From Bacteroidales bacterium (GTDB lineage Bacteria > Bacteroidota > Bacteroidia > Bacteroidales > UBA932): a stretch of 64,000 nt of DNA. How positions within the stretch are numbered: the stretch's first letter is position 1; the number at the start of each line of letters is the position of its first letter. The notes beneath the pieces were generated by a model. It had not been told where the DNA came from and made no database searches. It worked only from the letters and a program-made list of their open reading frames with translations. Of this stretch, positions 32,603 to 42,222 are shown one piece after another. The stretch spans positions 1-64,000 of the forward strand of contig JAFRUH010000033.1 of NCBI GenBank assembly GCA_017438975.1, written 5' to 3'. Position numbers and translations under genes: made by a program.

Positions 32603-34756
32603 TCAACGGAAGAAGGACCGTTCAACAGCGGCTTTTTCCGCGGCGTCGATGATGCGGCGGGCGTTTTTCACTTTCCTTGCGGCCGCTTTGGGATCATCCA
32701 GGATGGATCCGACGATTTCGGAAGCGCGATCCGCGGCATCCGGAGCGTCGATGTCCAGCAACCACTCTCCCAGGCCGATGGAGTTCCACATGTCACTCTT
32801 GGACCCGAAACCGGAATGGCGGAACACGACGGCGGGAACGCCATTGCCGACCGCCATGACCTGGGAATGCATCTCGATGCCGCAGACGCACAGCGAATGG
32901 CGGTAAACCCCGAGGGCTACATCCGGCGACCACCAGGATTGCTGCAAGACACATTGCTTACGGACATCCTCCGGAAGAACCTCATAGACAGCTTCCTTGC
33001 AAAGACGCAATTCCGGGATCTGTTCCGCACAGATCAGGACTTTCAACCCCCGTTCGCGTACAGCCTCCGTAATGATCCTGCAGAGGATTTCATTGTCCTT
33101 CAACTTGCTGGCTTCATTCTTTCCCTTTCGTTTCTCGTCAACCGGGGTCCCGAAATACTCCCACCGGGGCGTATAGCGGAATCCCGGAATACAGCAGATA
33201 AAGCGTCCGGATTCCAGTCCCCCGGCTTTCATGAACGCTTCCGCGCCCTCCTTGTCCACGCAATCAAAATCGAATACGGCATCGGGCGCCCAGCCGCACA
33301 GGGCCGGAACAGTCTTCCGCCCCTGTGCTCTTTTCAAAGACGGCTCATCCCGGAACCACACGAAATCCATTTTCCGGATCAGGGAGTCCTGTGCCGACCC
33401 GTAGCCGATGGCGTAAGCCGCTGCCGGCTTTCCGGTCCTTTTCCGGTATTCCCGGAGCGAACGGGCGACCGCGATGCCGCTTCCGGACGAAACCAGGAAC
33501 AAATCGGAAGAAGCCACGGCCTTTGCAAGCGCAGACGTGTCCGGATCGGATGAAGACAGGGATCCGAAAACCCATTCCGTTCCCGGGAAGCGCCTTTCCA
33601 TCATCCTTGACAAAGAGGGTTCCAGCGGAGCGTCTGCCCAGACGGTAATCTTTACATCGTCAGGAAGATACTTCTTCAGCACCGCCATCGTGGAGGGGCC
33701 GTGGGCGGCCGTCCCGATGTTGTAATTGACGACCTTGCCGTCCTTGACGGTTCGGAAATCCCGGAGCAGGATATGGGTGTATACGGGTTTCTTTTTGTCC
33801 GGGACGGGACGGCGGACATCCGGGCGGAGGACTCTGCCGTCGAGGCGGAGGGTTCCGTCCCTGAGAATGCGGAGCCGGTTGTTGATATAGGTCGTCCGCG
33901 GATAGGGCGTAGTATCATTCTGGTGGGCATGGAAAACGTACATCCGCCGGCCGCTCCGGGCCTTGAAGGGAGCCCCGTGCCCGGTTCCGACCAGTTCTCC
34001 GACCCCCTTGATTCCCCGTTTCCAGACCGGATTCCCCGGATACTTGGTCCATGGTCCCAGCGGGGACGGAGCGGTCGCATAACCGACCCCGTAATCACGG
34101 CTGCGGGTATGGTTTGCGGAATACATCATATAATACGTATCCCCGTGCTTGAAAACGGAAGGACCCTCGACGACTTTCGCGTCGACAAGTTCCCACGGCT
34201 CCGTCGCCCGGAAACATTCCGTCAGCGTTTCTTCCCGCAGCGCGTCCAGACTGTCCTCCATCCGGGCCGCCCAGATGACATTCCCGTCGGTGAACCGGAC
34301 AAAAAAGATGTACGGAGTGCCGTCATCATCGATAAACAGCGAGGAATCGATGCCTTTCTCCTTCCGGAGAGGACGCTGAACTTCCTGCGTGAAAGGGCCC
34401 TCCGGCCGGTCCCCGAAAGCGACGCAGACATGTTCCTCCGAGGAATAGAACATCACGAAACGCTTCAGCGAAGGGACATAATAGACTTCCGGCGCCCAGA
34501 ACTGCTTCGTTCCCCAGACATTCTCCTTGGACAGGGCGTAGCCCCCCTGCCGCCAGTGCCGTAGATCTTTCGAAGTATAGACCCGGAATCCGTTCGTGCC
34601 CCCGGTCCCGTATGCGTAATAGGTTCCCTCGTGGAGCAGGATGAACGGATCGGCGATCGGGAGCTTCCCGTTCACGATTTCATAAGAAACGGAACAGGCG
34701 GCCCAAACAAGCAGGAGCGCCGAAAGGGCCCCGGCGGCAAGGACACGGCGCCCCAT
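32603..34756 (-). CDS. GH43-type glycosidase fused to polysaccharide pyruvyltransferase-like domain
   Basis: A 717-residue lipoprotein (lipobox VWAAC, Cys near 19). Residues about 27-310 form a GH43-like five-blade propeller. LPIADPFILLHEG has the base Asp, IDSSLFIDDDGTP the modulator Asp, and VVEGPSVFKHGDTYYMMYS the acid Glu. From about residue 330 a second domain resembles the pyruvyltransferase (PF04230) fold: NIGTAAHGPSTMAVLKKYL, LFLVSSGSGIAVARSL, and CGIEMHSQVMAVGNGVPAV. A GH43 joined to this usually cytoplasmic, PEP-using family, on an exported lipoprotein, is unusual. Its start shares one base with the upstream hydrolase stop (tgATG). It is the last gene of the mtl operon. Substrate unknown. 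Confidence 0.75.
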   Translation of the reverse strand: MGRRVLAAGALSALLLVWAACSVSYEIVNGKLPIADPFILLHEGTYYAYGTGGTNGFRVYTSKDLRHWRQGGYALSKENVWGTKQFWAPEVYYVPSLKRFVMFYSSEEHVCVAFGDRPEGPFTQEVQRPLRKEKGIDSSLFIDDDGTPYIFFVRFTDGNVIWAARMEDSLDALREETLTECFRATEPWELVDAKVVEGPSVFKHGDTYYMMYSANHTRSRDYGVGYATAPSPLGPWTKYPGNPVWKRGIKGVGELVGTGHGAPFKARSGRRMYVFHAHQNDTTPYPRTTYINNRLRILRDGTLRLDGRVLRPDVRRPVPDKKKPVYTHILLRDFRTVKDGKVVNYNIGTAAHGPSTMAVLKKYLPDDVKITVWADAPLEPSLSRMMERRFPGTEWVFGSLSSSDPDTSALAKAVASSDLFLVSSGSGIAVARSLREYRKRTGKPAAAYAIGYGSAQDSLIRKMDFVWFRDEPSLKRAQGRKTVPALCGWAPDAVFDFDCVDKEGAEAFMKAGGLESGRFICCIPGFRYTPRWEYFGTPVDEKRKGKNEASKLKDNEILCRIITEAVRERGLKVLICAEQIPELRLCKEAVYEVLPEDVRKQCVLQQSWWSPDVALGVYRHSLCVCGIEMHSQVMAVGNGVPAVVFRHSGFGSKSDMWNSIGLGEWLLDIDAPDAADRASEIVGSILDDPKAAARKVKNARRIIDAAEKAAVERSFFR

Positions 34757-35634
34757 CACTTTCCGATCCGGACCTCGGAGACGAGGAAGTAGTGGTCGGA
34801 AGGATAGATGCCCTTCGGATGGTCGGTAACGACCTCGGCTGAAAGCGGCGATACGGGACCGTGGCCGAAGATGAAATCGATCCGGCGGCCGGGCTTTTTC
34901 CTTGTCTCGGCCTTGAATCCATGGGCCGTGAACCCGTACTCGACCTCCCCATTGATGCCTTCCCACATATCTTTCCAGCCCGCCGCCTTGATGCTCTGGA
35001 TGGCGACGCTCTTGATGCCGGAGTTGAAATCCCCGCAAAGGACCTGCGGGAAATCTTCCGCATACTGCGAGGCTTCATGGATGATCAGTTTGGCCTGAGC
35101 CTGGCGGGCGTCCTCGGAGATATGGTCCAGATGCGTATTGAGGACCCGGAAGACCTCCCCGGTGACCTTGTCGCGGAGACGCAGCCAGTTGGTATGCCGT
35201 GCCCGGGCGGATTCCCAGGAAAGGCTGCCCCCGATAAGCGGGTCATCGCTCATCCAGTACACCCCTGCGCCGAGCATCTCATAACGCGATGTCTTATAGA
35301 AGATTACGTTCTTCGCGATGAAATGGTACCCCTCCGTGTACGGGTCCATCTCGGGGCCCTCGAATCCGAATCCGGCATACCCCTTCAGCTCCTTTTTGAA
35401 ATAGGCATACGAATCGTAGATCACCTCCTGCATGCAGATGATGTCCGGTTTCCGGGAGAGGATGACGTCCCGGCAGATCGCCTTCCGGTCGTTCCAGCGG
35501 AGCCCGGGCTGCTCGTCCGCTTCCAGTCCGGTCACGCGGACGTTGGCGGTCATGATCGTATGGGTGGTTTTCTTACCCGCCAGGAGCGGAAGGGCGGCCA
35601 GGAGGAGCGCCGCCGCCAGAAGGATCTTTTTCAT
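34756..35634 (-). CDS. Secreted endonuclease/exonuclease/phosphatase-family hydrolase
   Basis: A 292-residue EEP-superfamily metal phosphohydrolase with a cleavable signal peptide (LAALPLLAGKK). The active-site series is complete: MTANVR, ICMQEV (metal Glu), LNTHLDHISEDA (His), CGDFNS (Asp/Asn) and YPSDHYFLV (Asp-His). It overlaps the MFS gene by 4 nt and the GH43 fusion by 1 nt. Family members cleave nucleic acids, phosphoinositides or sphingomyelin; the operon suggests a phosphodiester-containing glycan or sugar phosphate, which is inference. Confidence 0.82.
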   Translation of the reverse strand: MKKILLAAALLLAALPLLAGKKTTHTIMTANVRVTGLEADEQPGLRWNDRKAICRDVILSRKPDIICMQEVIYDSYAYFKKELKGYAGFGFEGPEMDPYTEGYHFIAKNVIFYKTSRYEMLGAGVYWMSDDPLIGGSLSWESARARHTNWLRLRDKVTGEVFRVLNTHLDHISEDARQAQAKLIIHEASQYAEDFPQVLCGDFNSGIKSVAIQSIKAAGWKDMWEGINGEVEYGFTAHGFKAETRKKPGRRIDFIFGHGPVSPLSAEVVTDHPKGIYPSDHYFLVSEVRIGK

Positions 35635-36932
35635 GCGTTATCGGGGTTTTCTTTCCGTACCAGTTTCCACAGGATGAGGGCCGCGAAGAGATGGAGCGTA
35701 CCCATGATGATAAAGAGGATCTTCCAGCCGCTTTCGGGGATGGACCCGACGAACTGGTTGAAGACCATGCTTCCGAGTGCGCCCGCCCCGCAGGAAAGAC
35801 CCATCACCGAAGCGATGTTCTTGACGGGGAAGGTCTCGGCGAAGACCACCGGGATCGTATAGAGCCAGCTGAGGCAGAGGACCGCAACGAGACTGAAAAT
35901 GGCGATGATCAGCCCGATCTTCAGGCCGAAGGCCATGTCGGCGGCATTGATGAAGGGAACCAGCATGCAGAGCGGGGCAATCACGACGACCGAAATCAGC
36001 ATCTTTTTCCGGGCCTTGAGGGCCGGCATGCCGCGGCGGATCATCCCGTCGGACCAGGCGGAAGTCAGGATGCCGCCGATGGCTCCGACGAGGAAGGGAA
36101 TGCCCCCGATCCACTGGATCATGTTGAGAGTCTGTTCATTGGTCAGTCCCTGATGGGCGCCCATGCTCCGGAGGAAACCCGGCAGCCAGAAGCAGCAGAA
36201 GTACCAGACCGGGTCGCTGACAAGGCGGATCAGGATTCCGCCCCAGAGGGTATGGGTCTTGAAAAGCTGCTTGAAGGTAAAGGATTTCTGCTCGCCGGCC
36301 GGGGTCTTCAAATCTGCATTGACCGTCTTGTCGAGGACCTCCTGCGGAGGGGTCCTGTAGATGAAGAGCCAGAAGAGGGCGATGACGAGTCCGACGACGC
36401 CGGAAATCACGAAAACGTGCTGCCAGTAGCCCAGGAGGCCCATCAGCCAGGCGATGACGATCGGGGCGACGACTGCGCCGAGGGACCCGCCGATCGTGCA
36501 GAGGCTGTTCGCTGTCGCCCGCTGCTTCTTCTCGAACCAGAGGGTCACGGCCACGATCTGACCGGCGAAGATGGTCGGTTCGGCCAGGCCTAGGACGCCG
36601 CGGCAGGCGGCGAAGACCCAGACGTTCGGGGCCCATCCCGCCCCGATACAGGCGAGGGACCAGATCGTGATGCCCCCGAGCATGACGCTCTTCGGGCCGA
36701 ACCGGTCGACCAGGATGCCCGATACCGGGTACATGATCGCGTAGCAGAGGAGGAAAACGTTGACGATCCAGGCGTATTCGAAATCGCCGATCCGGAAATG
36801 CTCGAGGATTTCCGGCTTGAGGATCGACAGGAGCTGGCGGTCCAGGTAGTTGCAGATGATGGCAAGGAACATCAGGGCGACGATCACCCATTTCCGGGCC
36901 GCGGGATTCGTTATGGTCTTGGTCATGGTCAT
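35631..36932 (-). CDS. MFS transporter, hexuronate/anion:cation symporter type
   Basis: A 433-residue, 12-helix permease of the ACS family of the major facilitator superfamily. NYLDRQLLSILKPEILEHFRI at the first loop, VDRFGPKSVMLGG at the 2-3 loop and RGVLGLAEPTIFAGQIVAV in helix 4 resemble ExuT-like transporters. It overlaps the ribulokinase gene by 4 nt upstream and the EEP gene by 4 nt downstream. It probably imports an acidic or simple sugar released by the surface enzymes of the same operon; the substrate is unknown. A second ATG lies two codons in. Confidence 0.82.
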   Translation of the reverse strand: MTMTKTITNPAARKWVIVALMFLAIICNYLDRQLLSILKPEILEHFRIGDFEYAWIVNVFLLCYAIMYPVSGILVDRFGPKSVMLGGITIWSLACIGAGWAPNVWVFAACRGVLGLAEPTIFAGQIVAVTLWFEKKQRATANSLCTIGGSLGAVVAPIVIAWLMGLLGYWQHVFVISGVVGLVIALFWLFIYRTPPQEVLDKTVNADLKTPAGEQKSFTFKQLFKTHTLWGGILIRLVSDPVWYFCCFWLPGFLRSMGAHQGLTNEQTLNMIQWIGGIPFLVGAIGGILTSAWSDGMIRRGMPALKARKKMLISVVVIAPLCMLVPFINAADMAFGLKIGLIIAIFSLVAVLCLSWLYTIPVVFAETFPVKNIASVMGLSCGAGALGSMVFNQFVGSIPESGWKILFIIMGTLHLFAALILWKLVRKENPDNA

Positions 36933-38563
36933 TTCAGTTTATCTTCCAGTCCGGTCAGGGCGAGATACCGGCGGTAGCGGGTCTCGAGGACCGGGGACGG
37001 CTTCGGTTCATAAGTTCGGGAGACGGGCGGGCAGAGCGCCTCCTCCGCAGCTTCGACGCTGGGATACAGCCCGGCGGCGACGGCGGCGTGGATGGCGGCT
37101 CCGAGGGCGCAGGAATCCTTCGAGGAAGAAACCGCAAGGCGCTTCCCGAGCACGTCGGAGAGCATCTGCATCACGAAAGGAGACTTCTGCGCGACGCCGC
37201 CGACGGCGACACAACGGTCGATCTCGACGCCTCCCGCTTCCATATGGTCCACGACGGCCCGGACGGCGAAAGCGGACGCCTCGACAAAGGCCCGGAAAAA
37301 TTCCGGAGCATCCGTTCCGATCTTGAGACCGGTCAGGGTCGCGGTCAGGGAACTGTCGCCGAAGGGGGAGCGGCGCCCGTTGAGATAGTCCGTCGCGAGG
37401 GGGGCTTCCTCCCGGACCGGGAGGGCCGCGGCCGCCTCGGTCAGGTCGGCAATCAACTTGTTCTCAATCGCTTCCGCCTTTTCCGCAAACCCGGAATCGG
37501 CGGCAGCGGCCTGGCGGAGCGGCCAGCAGAGGAGGTTGCGCACCCAGGCATAGATGTCCCCGAATGCGGTGAGGCCGGACTCGATGCCGACCTGACCCGG
37601 CAGGATGGACCCGTCGACCTGGGCGAAAACCCCGTCGATGATCCTCCCTTCCATCCGTTCCTTCGGCATGACCGCCATGAAACAGGCGGAGGTTCCGAGG
37701 TTCATGACAAGGGTCCTGTGACGGACTCCGCCGCCGACCGCTCCGGAATAGCTGTCGACATTGCCCACTCCGACGACGACATTCCCGCCGAGGCCGAGTT
37801 TCTCAGCCCATTCGGGACAAAGAGTCCCGGCCGGAACGTCGCAGCCGTAGTTGCGCTGCGGCAGGCGGAGCCGGTTCAGCCACGGGTCGAGTTCATCGAA
37901 GAAGGACGCCGGGGGGTACCCGCCCCATTCCTCCGCCCACATCCATTTCGCCCCGATGCAGCAGTGGCCCGGACGGAGGGCGTCCAGATCGTGGCAGCCG
38001 GTCAGGGTCGCGGCGAGGAAGTCGCAGCACTCCAGCGCCGTATAGGCGGCTCCGGCCACTTCCGGAGCGGTCCGGGTCAGGTGGAGGATCTTCGACCAGA
38101 AATTCTCGGCCGAATAGACATTCCCGCAGTGGGCGGTATAGGGATATCCTTTCTTTGCGCAAAGATCATTGATTTCCCGGCTTTCCTCCGTCCCGGTATG
38201 GTCCTTCCAGAGGACGAACATGGCATCCGGATTCTCTTCGAAACCCAGCGTCAGGGCCAACGGGGTCAGGTTCCGGTCCGCGAGGCAGGGGGTGCTCGCC
38301 GTCGTATCTATGCCGATGGACACGATCCGCGACGGGTCGGGGCAGGCCGCGACAACCCCCCTCAGGATCGTTTCCAGCACTTCCAGATAATCCGCGGGGT
38401 GCTGGCGGAAACGGTCTTCCGAAGGGTTGCAGTAGCGTCCTTCCGACCAGCGGGGATAGACGGCCGTCCTGGCGGCTATCTGCTCCCCCGTTCCGGCATC
38501 CAGCAGGATGGCGCGTCCGGAATCGGTTCCATAGTCAATGCCGATAACAAATGATTGCTGCAT
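36929..38563 (-). CDS. Ribulokinase-like FGGY kinase
   Basis: A 544-residue FGGY-family sugar kinase closest to AraB. IGIDYGTDSGRAILLDAGTGE, YPRWSEGRYCNPSEDRFRQHPADYLE and SIGIDTTASTPCLAD follow the AraB N-domain; ECCDFLAATLTG and GVGNVDSYSGAVGGGV follow in order. AraB phosphorylates L-ribulose and some related ketopentoses or pentitols. No araA or araD is present in the window, so a pathway role cannot be fixed. It sits 2 nt after ptsI and 4 nt overlapping the MFS gene in one operon. Confidence 0.85.
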   Translation of the reverse strand: MQQSFVIGIDYGTDSGRAILLDAGTGEQIAARTAVYPRWSEGRYCNPSEDRFRQHPADYLEVLETILRGVVAACPDPSRIVSIGIDTTASTPCLADRNLTPLALTLGFEENPDAMFVLWKDHTGTEESREINDLCAKKGYPYTAHCGNVYSAENFWSKILHLTRTAPEVAGAAYTALECCDFLAATLTGCHDLDALRPGHCCIGAKWMWAEEWGGYPPASFFDELDPWLNRLRLPQRNYGCDVPAGTLCPEWAEKLGLGGNVVVGVGNVDSYSGAVGGGVRHRTLVMNLGTSACFMAVMPKERMEGRIIDGVFAQVDGSILPGQVGIESGLTAFGDIYAWVRNLLCWPLRQAAAADSGFAEKAEAIENKLIADLTEAAAALPVREEAPLATDYLNGRRSPFGDSSLTATLTGLKIGTDAPEFFRAFVEASAFAVRAVVDHMEAGGVEIDRCVAVGGVAQKSPFVMQMLSDVLGKRLAVSSSKDSCALGAAIHAAVAAGLYPSVEAAEEALCPPVSRTYEPKPSPVLETRYRRYLALTGLEDKLK

Positions 38564-38565
38564 AT

Positions 38566-40131
38566 CTATTTTTGTTTCAGTTTACTGATCTGGCGGGGGG
38601 AGGAGAGACTGACCGAGTCGACCCCGAGCGAGGCGAGCACCCGGCGGCCTTCCGCCGTCGAGGCCATCTCGCCGCAGATCCCGACCGGAATCCCGGCCTC
38701 CCGGCCGGCGACGACCGTCATCTCGATGGCCCTTTTCACCGCCGGATCCATGGGATTATATAGAGGGGCGACTCCGGGATTGCCCCGGTCCGCGGCCATG
38801 GTATACTGGGTCAGGTCATTGGTCCCGATGCTGAAGAAAGCGGCTTTCCTGGCCAGTTCCGGAGCCATCAGCACGGCGGCGGGCGTTTCCACCATGATTC
38901 CGACCTGCAGGGTGGGATCGTGGGCGACGCCTTCCCGTTCAAGTTCCTCCGTACAAACCTTTACCAACCGGAGGACATCCTCCAGTTCTCCTTCCTTCGC
39001 GACCATGGGAATCATCATCCTTACGGGGCCGAAGGCGCCGGCGCGCAGGATCGCCCGCACCTGGAGACGGAACCCTTCCGGATGCTTCAGACAGAGCCGG
39101 ACACCCCGCATTCCGAGGAAAGGATTCTCTTCCGGGGGAAGATTCAGGTAAGGGAGCGCCTTGTCTCCGCCAATATCCAACGCCCTTATGATCAAGGGTT
39201 TCCCGTTGCAGCGCCGGACGGCCTCCCGGTAGATGGCGAACTGCTCTTCCTCGGTCGGGAAATAGGACGCATTCATAAACACGAACTCCGTCCGGAAAAG
39301 GCCGATACCCTCGGCTCCGGCCTCGATGGCGACGGTGATATCCTCCAGGGATCCGGCATTGCCGAAGACAGCGACAGGGGTGCCGGCCGGCCGGAGGGGA
39401 ACATCCTCTTCGTCCGATTCGGCAAGCTGTTTCATTTTCGCAAAGAACGCTTTCTCCGCTCCTTCGTCGGGGCCGACGGTCAGCTGGCGGGTATTTCCGT
39501 CGACGAGGAGACGGTCTCCCGTCCCGATCCCGTCGATGTCCACCCCGAGGAGTGCAGGAATGCCCTTGCTCCGGGCGATGATGGAGACATGGCTCGTTAC
39601 ACTGCCCTTCCGTGTCACGAAGGCGCGGACCTTTCCGAAGTCCATTTCGGCCGTGTCGGAAGGGAACAGTTCCTCAGCGACAATCACGGCATCCTCCGGG
39701 AGATTGTCAAGAGTGTTGCTTCGCCCGCCGGAAAGCCGGTCGGAGAGGCCGCGGCAGATATCCCGGACATCGTCGGCCCGGGCGCGGAGATACTCGTCAT
39801 CGATCTCCGCGAACATGGCCGCCAGCTCGTCCGAAGCCGCCCTGACGGCGTCGACCGGGGAAAGACCGTCCGCAAGCCGCCCTTCTATCGTCTCCCGCAG
39901 CATCGGATCCTCGAGGATTTCCAGATGGGCCGCGAAGATGCCGGCCGTCTCCCCGGATCCCTCCCGGGAAAAGGCCTCGAATTTCTTCTTCTCCGCCTCG
40001 AAGGCCTCGTCGAGGGTCATCCCTCCTCCGGCGCCGGGCGCACCTTCTTCAGGAGAGGCTCCCTTTGCCAGCAGGACGGCCGTTCCGGCGGCCATCCCTT
40101 CGACTGACGCGATTCCGTATCTGGTAACCAT
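38566..40131 (-). CDS. ptsI: PTS enzyme I (PEP-protein phosphotransferase)
   Basis: A 521-residue enzyme I that transfers phosphate from PEP to HPr. The phosphohistidine motif VTSHVSIIARSKGIPALLG lies near residues 178-196. The PEP-binding barrel shows GIGLFRTEFVFM, GVRLCLKHPE, VGIMVETPAAV and GICGEMAS. It is some 50 residues shorter than the usual ~575, mainly in the N-terminal HPr-binding part and at the C-terminus. It follows ptsH after 3 nt. Enzyme I is rare in Bacteroidota, where sugars are usually imported without a PTS. Confidence 0.93.
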   Translation of the reverse strand: MVTRYGIASVEGMAAGTAVLLAKGASPEEGAPGAGGGMTLDEAFEAEKKKFEAFSREGSGETAGIFAAHLEILEDPMLRETIEGRLADGLSPVDAVRAASDELAAMFAEIDDEYLRARADDVRDICRGLSDRLSGGRSNTLDNLPEDAVIVAEELFPSDTAEMDFGKVRAFVTRKGSVTSHVSIIARSKGIPALLGVDIDGIGTGDRLLVDGNTRQLTVGPDEGAEKAFFAKMKQLAESDEEDVPLRPAGTPVAVFGNAGSLEDITVAIEAGAEGIGLFRTEFVFMNASYFPTEEEQFAIYREAVRRCNGKPLIIRALDIGGDKALPYLNLPPEENPFLGMRGVRLCLKHPEGFRLQVRAILRAGAFGPVRMMIPMVAKEGELEDVLRLVKVCTEELEREGVAHDPTLQVGIMVETPAAVLMAPELARKAAFFSIGTNDLTQYTMAADRGNPGVAPLYNPMDPAVKRAIEMTVVAGREAGIPVGICGEMASTAEGRRVLASLGVDSVSLSSPRQISKLKQK

Positions 40132-40134
40132 CTG

Positions 40135-40395
40135 CTATTCAGCCGTTTCAATAATCCGTACGATAGCGGCGAGAGCCTGGTCTTCCTGCGGACCGTTCGC
40201 GGTGATTTCAACCTCCGTCCCTGCCTTCAGGCCCAGGGAGAGGACGCCGAGCATGCTGGCGCCGCTGACGGTCTTCGCGGGAGTCGCCAGGGTGACGGTC
40301 GTTTCGGCGTAGGACTTGACGGCACGGACGATATCGCCGACCGGACGGGCATGGAGGCCGTTTTCGGCCAGCACCGTGATCTTCTGTGTCTTCAT
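40135..40395 (-). CDS. ptsH: PTS phosphocarrier protein HPr
   Basis: An 86-residue HPr of normal length. NGLHARPVGDIV carries the phosphoryl-accepting His15. VSGASMLGVLSLGLKAGTEVEI is the typical central helix region, with a Ser near the HPr-kinase site. Its start codon abuts the mtlA stop with no gap. It links enzyme I to the EIIA domain of MtlA. Confidence 0.94.
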   Translation of the reverse strand: MKTQKITVLAENGLHARPVGDIVRAVKSYAETTVTLATPAKTVSGASMLGVLSLGLKAGTEVEITANGPQEDQALAAIVRIIETAE

Positions 40396-42216
40396 TTATT
40401 TGAGTGCGTTATAGATTTCTTCTGCGTCTGCTTCCCGGGAGAGGCGCCCGAGAAGGGTTTCATCCTCCAGGGCGGAGGATAGTTTGGCCAGGATTTCAAG
40501 GTGCTCGTCCCCGACGCCGGCGATGCCGATGACGAGGTATGCCTTTTCATCCCCGAAATCAATGCCTTCCGGATATTGGAGGATGGAAATCCCGGAGCGG
40601 AGGACCTTTCCTTTCGCCTCGGAGGTGCCGTGGGGAATCGCCAGGCCCATGCCCATATAGGTCGTCATCATCCGTTCGCGCTCCAGCATGGCCTCGGCAT
40701 AGCCCGTTCCGGCGCAGCCAGCCTCTTCCAGCAACCGGCCGGCCCGGAGAATCGCATCTTCCTTGCTCTCGGAGGGGAGTCCCGTCAGAATCCTTTTCCG
40801 GTCCAGCAATGCAGCCTCCCCTTCCTTTTCGGGGACCGCCTCCGTTTCTCCCGCGGGGGCGGGTGCCGGAGCGGCTTTGAGGCGCTCGACAAGGGCGTCC
40901 AGGGCAGGATCGGAGATGAAATTCGTAATCGTCACGACCTCATGGCCTTCCACCCGGCCGGCCAGGGTTCCCTGACAGACGACGAGGTCCGCATCGGCGG
41001 GGATCGCGTCCACGGCGCTGTTGGTGCAGACGATGCCGTCAAGATGGTTTTTCAGCAGTTTCGCCTTGAAACGGGTTGCGCCGAGCGCGCTGGATCCCAT
41101 GCCGGCATCGCAGGCGAAAACGATCTTCCGGACCGCTCCGGAAAGGCCCGGCATCGGGGCAGATCCACCTGCCGGCGCTTTGGGACTTTCTTCGCTTTCT
41201 CCCTGAAAATCCGGCCGCGACTTGACCATCGGGATGGCCAGCAGGAAAGAGACCGCCGTCCCGATCAGCACGCCCAGGATCCCGATCAGCGTCCGTCCCC
41301 GGGGGGACATCAGGATGATCGAAATCAGGCTCCCCGGTGAAGCGGGAGCTACCAGGCCGAAATTGGTCAGGGTATAGAAGGAAAGGGCGCAGATATTCCC
41401 GATCATGACCGCGAAAAGGAGTATCGGACGCGCCAGGACGTACGGGAAATAGATTTCATGGATTCCGCCGAAAAGCTGGATCACGGCGGCTCCGGGGGCG
41501 GACTGCTTCGTCATTCCCTTGCCGAACACCCAGCAGGCCAGCAGGATACCCAGTCCCGGACCCGGATTCGGGTCGACCAGGAAAAGCATGGACTGGCCCA
41601 TTTCGGCCGCCTGCTGGATTCCGAGCGGGGTCATGATCCCGTGGTTGACCGCATTGTTCAGGAAAAGGACCTTCGCTGGGTCGACGAGCACGGCCAGGAG
41701 CGGGTTCATCTTATGGGCGAGCATCCAGTTGACGCCCGAACTGAGAAGATTCGTCAGCCATTCCACCACGTGTCCGATCAGGAGATAGCCGGCGATGGCG
41801 AGGAGCATCGCGATGATCCCGAGGGAAAAGTTGTCCACGAGCATCTCGAATCCGGCTCCGACTTTCCCTTCGACCAGCTTGTCGAAGCGCTTGACGCACC
41901 AGCCGGCCAGCGGGCCCATCAGCATGGCCCCGAGGAACATCGGCGTATCGGTGCCGATGATGACGCCCATCGCGGCGACGGCTCCGGCGACCCCGCCCCG
42001 GTATCCGCCGACATTCTTTCCGGCGGTAAAGGCGATCAGGGTCGGCAGGAGGTACTTCAGCATCGGCGAAACCAGCTTCGCCAGGTGCTCGTTCGGCCAC
42101 CAGCCTCCCTGGATGAAGAGGGCCGTGATCAGTCCCCAGGCGATGAACGCGCCGATATTCGGCATGACCATCGCGCTGAGGCTCCGTCCGAAACGCTGGA
42201 TCTTCTCCTGTATCAT
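40396..42216 (-). CDS. mtlA: Mannitol-type PTS permease EIICBA
   Basis: A 606-residue three-domain permease. EIIC (about 1-335) has MVMPNIGAFIAWGLITALFI and GGIHEIYFPYVLARP, the mannitol-family substrate motif. EIIB (about 365-450) has IVFACDAGMGSSALGA with the phosphocysteine. EIIA (about 470-606) has MGLAIPHGTSEAK with the phosphohistidine. A Pro/Ala/Glu-rich linker (APAPAPAGETEAVPEKEGE) joins B and A. Mannitol is imported as mannitol-1-phosphate, the substrate of mtlD 6 nt upstream. Confidence 0.93.
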   Translation of the reverse strand: MIQEKIQRFGRSLSAMVMPNIGAFIAWGLITALFIQGGWWPNEHLAKLVSPMLKYLLPTLIAFTAGKNVGGYRGGVAGAVAAMGVIIGTDTPMFLGAMLMGPLAGWCVKRFDKLVEGKVGAGFEMLVDNFSLGIIAMLLAIAGYLLIGHVVEWLTNLLSSGVNWMLAHKMNPLLAVLVDPAKVLFLNNAVNHGIMTPLGIQQAAEMGQSMLFLVDPNPGPGLGILLACWVFGKGMTKQSAPGAAVIQLFGGIHEIYFPYVLARPILLFAVMIGNICALSFYTLTNFGLVAPASPGSLISIILMSPRGRTLIGILGVLIGTAVSFLLAIPMVKSRPDFQGESEESPKAPAGGSAPMPGLSGAVRKIVFACDAGMGSSALGATRFKAKLLKNHLDGIVCTNSAVDAIPADADLVVCQGTLAGRVEGHEVVTITNFISDPALDALVERLKAAPAPAPAGETEAVPEKEGEAALLDRKRILTGLPSESKEDAILRAGRLLEEAGCAGTGYAEAMLERERMMTTYMGMGLAIPHGTSEAKGKVLRSGISILQYPEGIDFGDEKAYLVIGIAGVGDEHLEILAKLSSALEDETLLGRLSREADAEEIYNALK

Positions 42217-42222
42217 CCCGCT

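Noticed and set aside
34757-35038. 94-codon extension upstream of the GH43 fusion gene
   Set aside because: It lies inside the EEP hydrolase gene in another frame; the lipoprotein signal begins at the Met coded from 34756.
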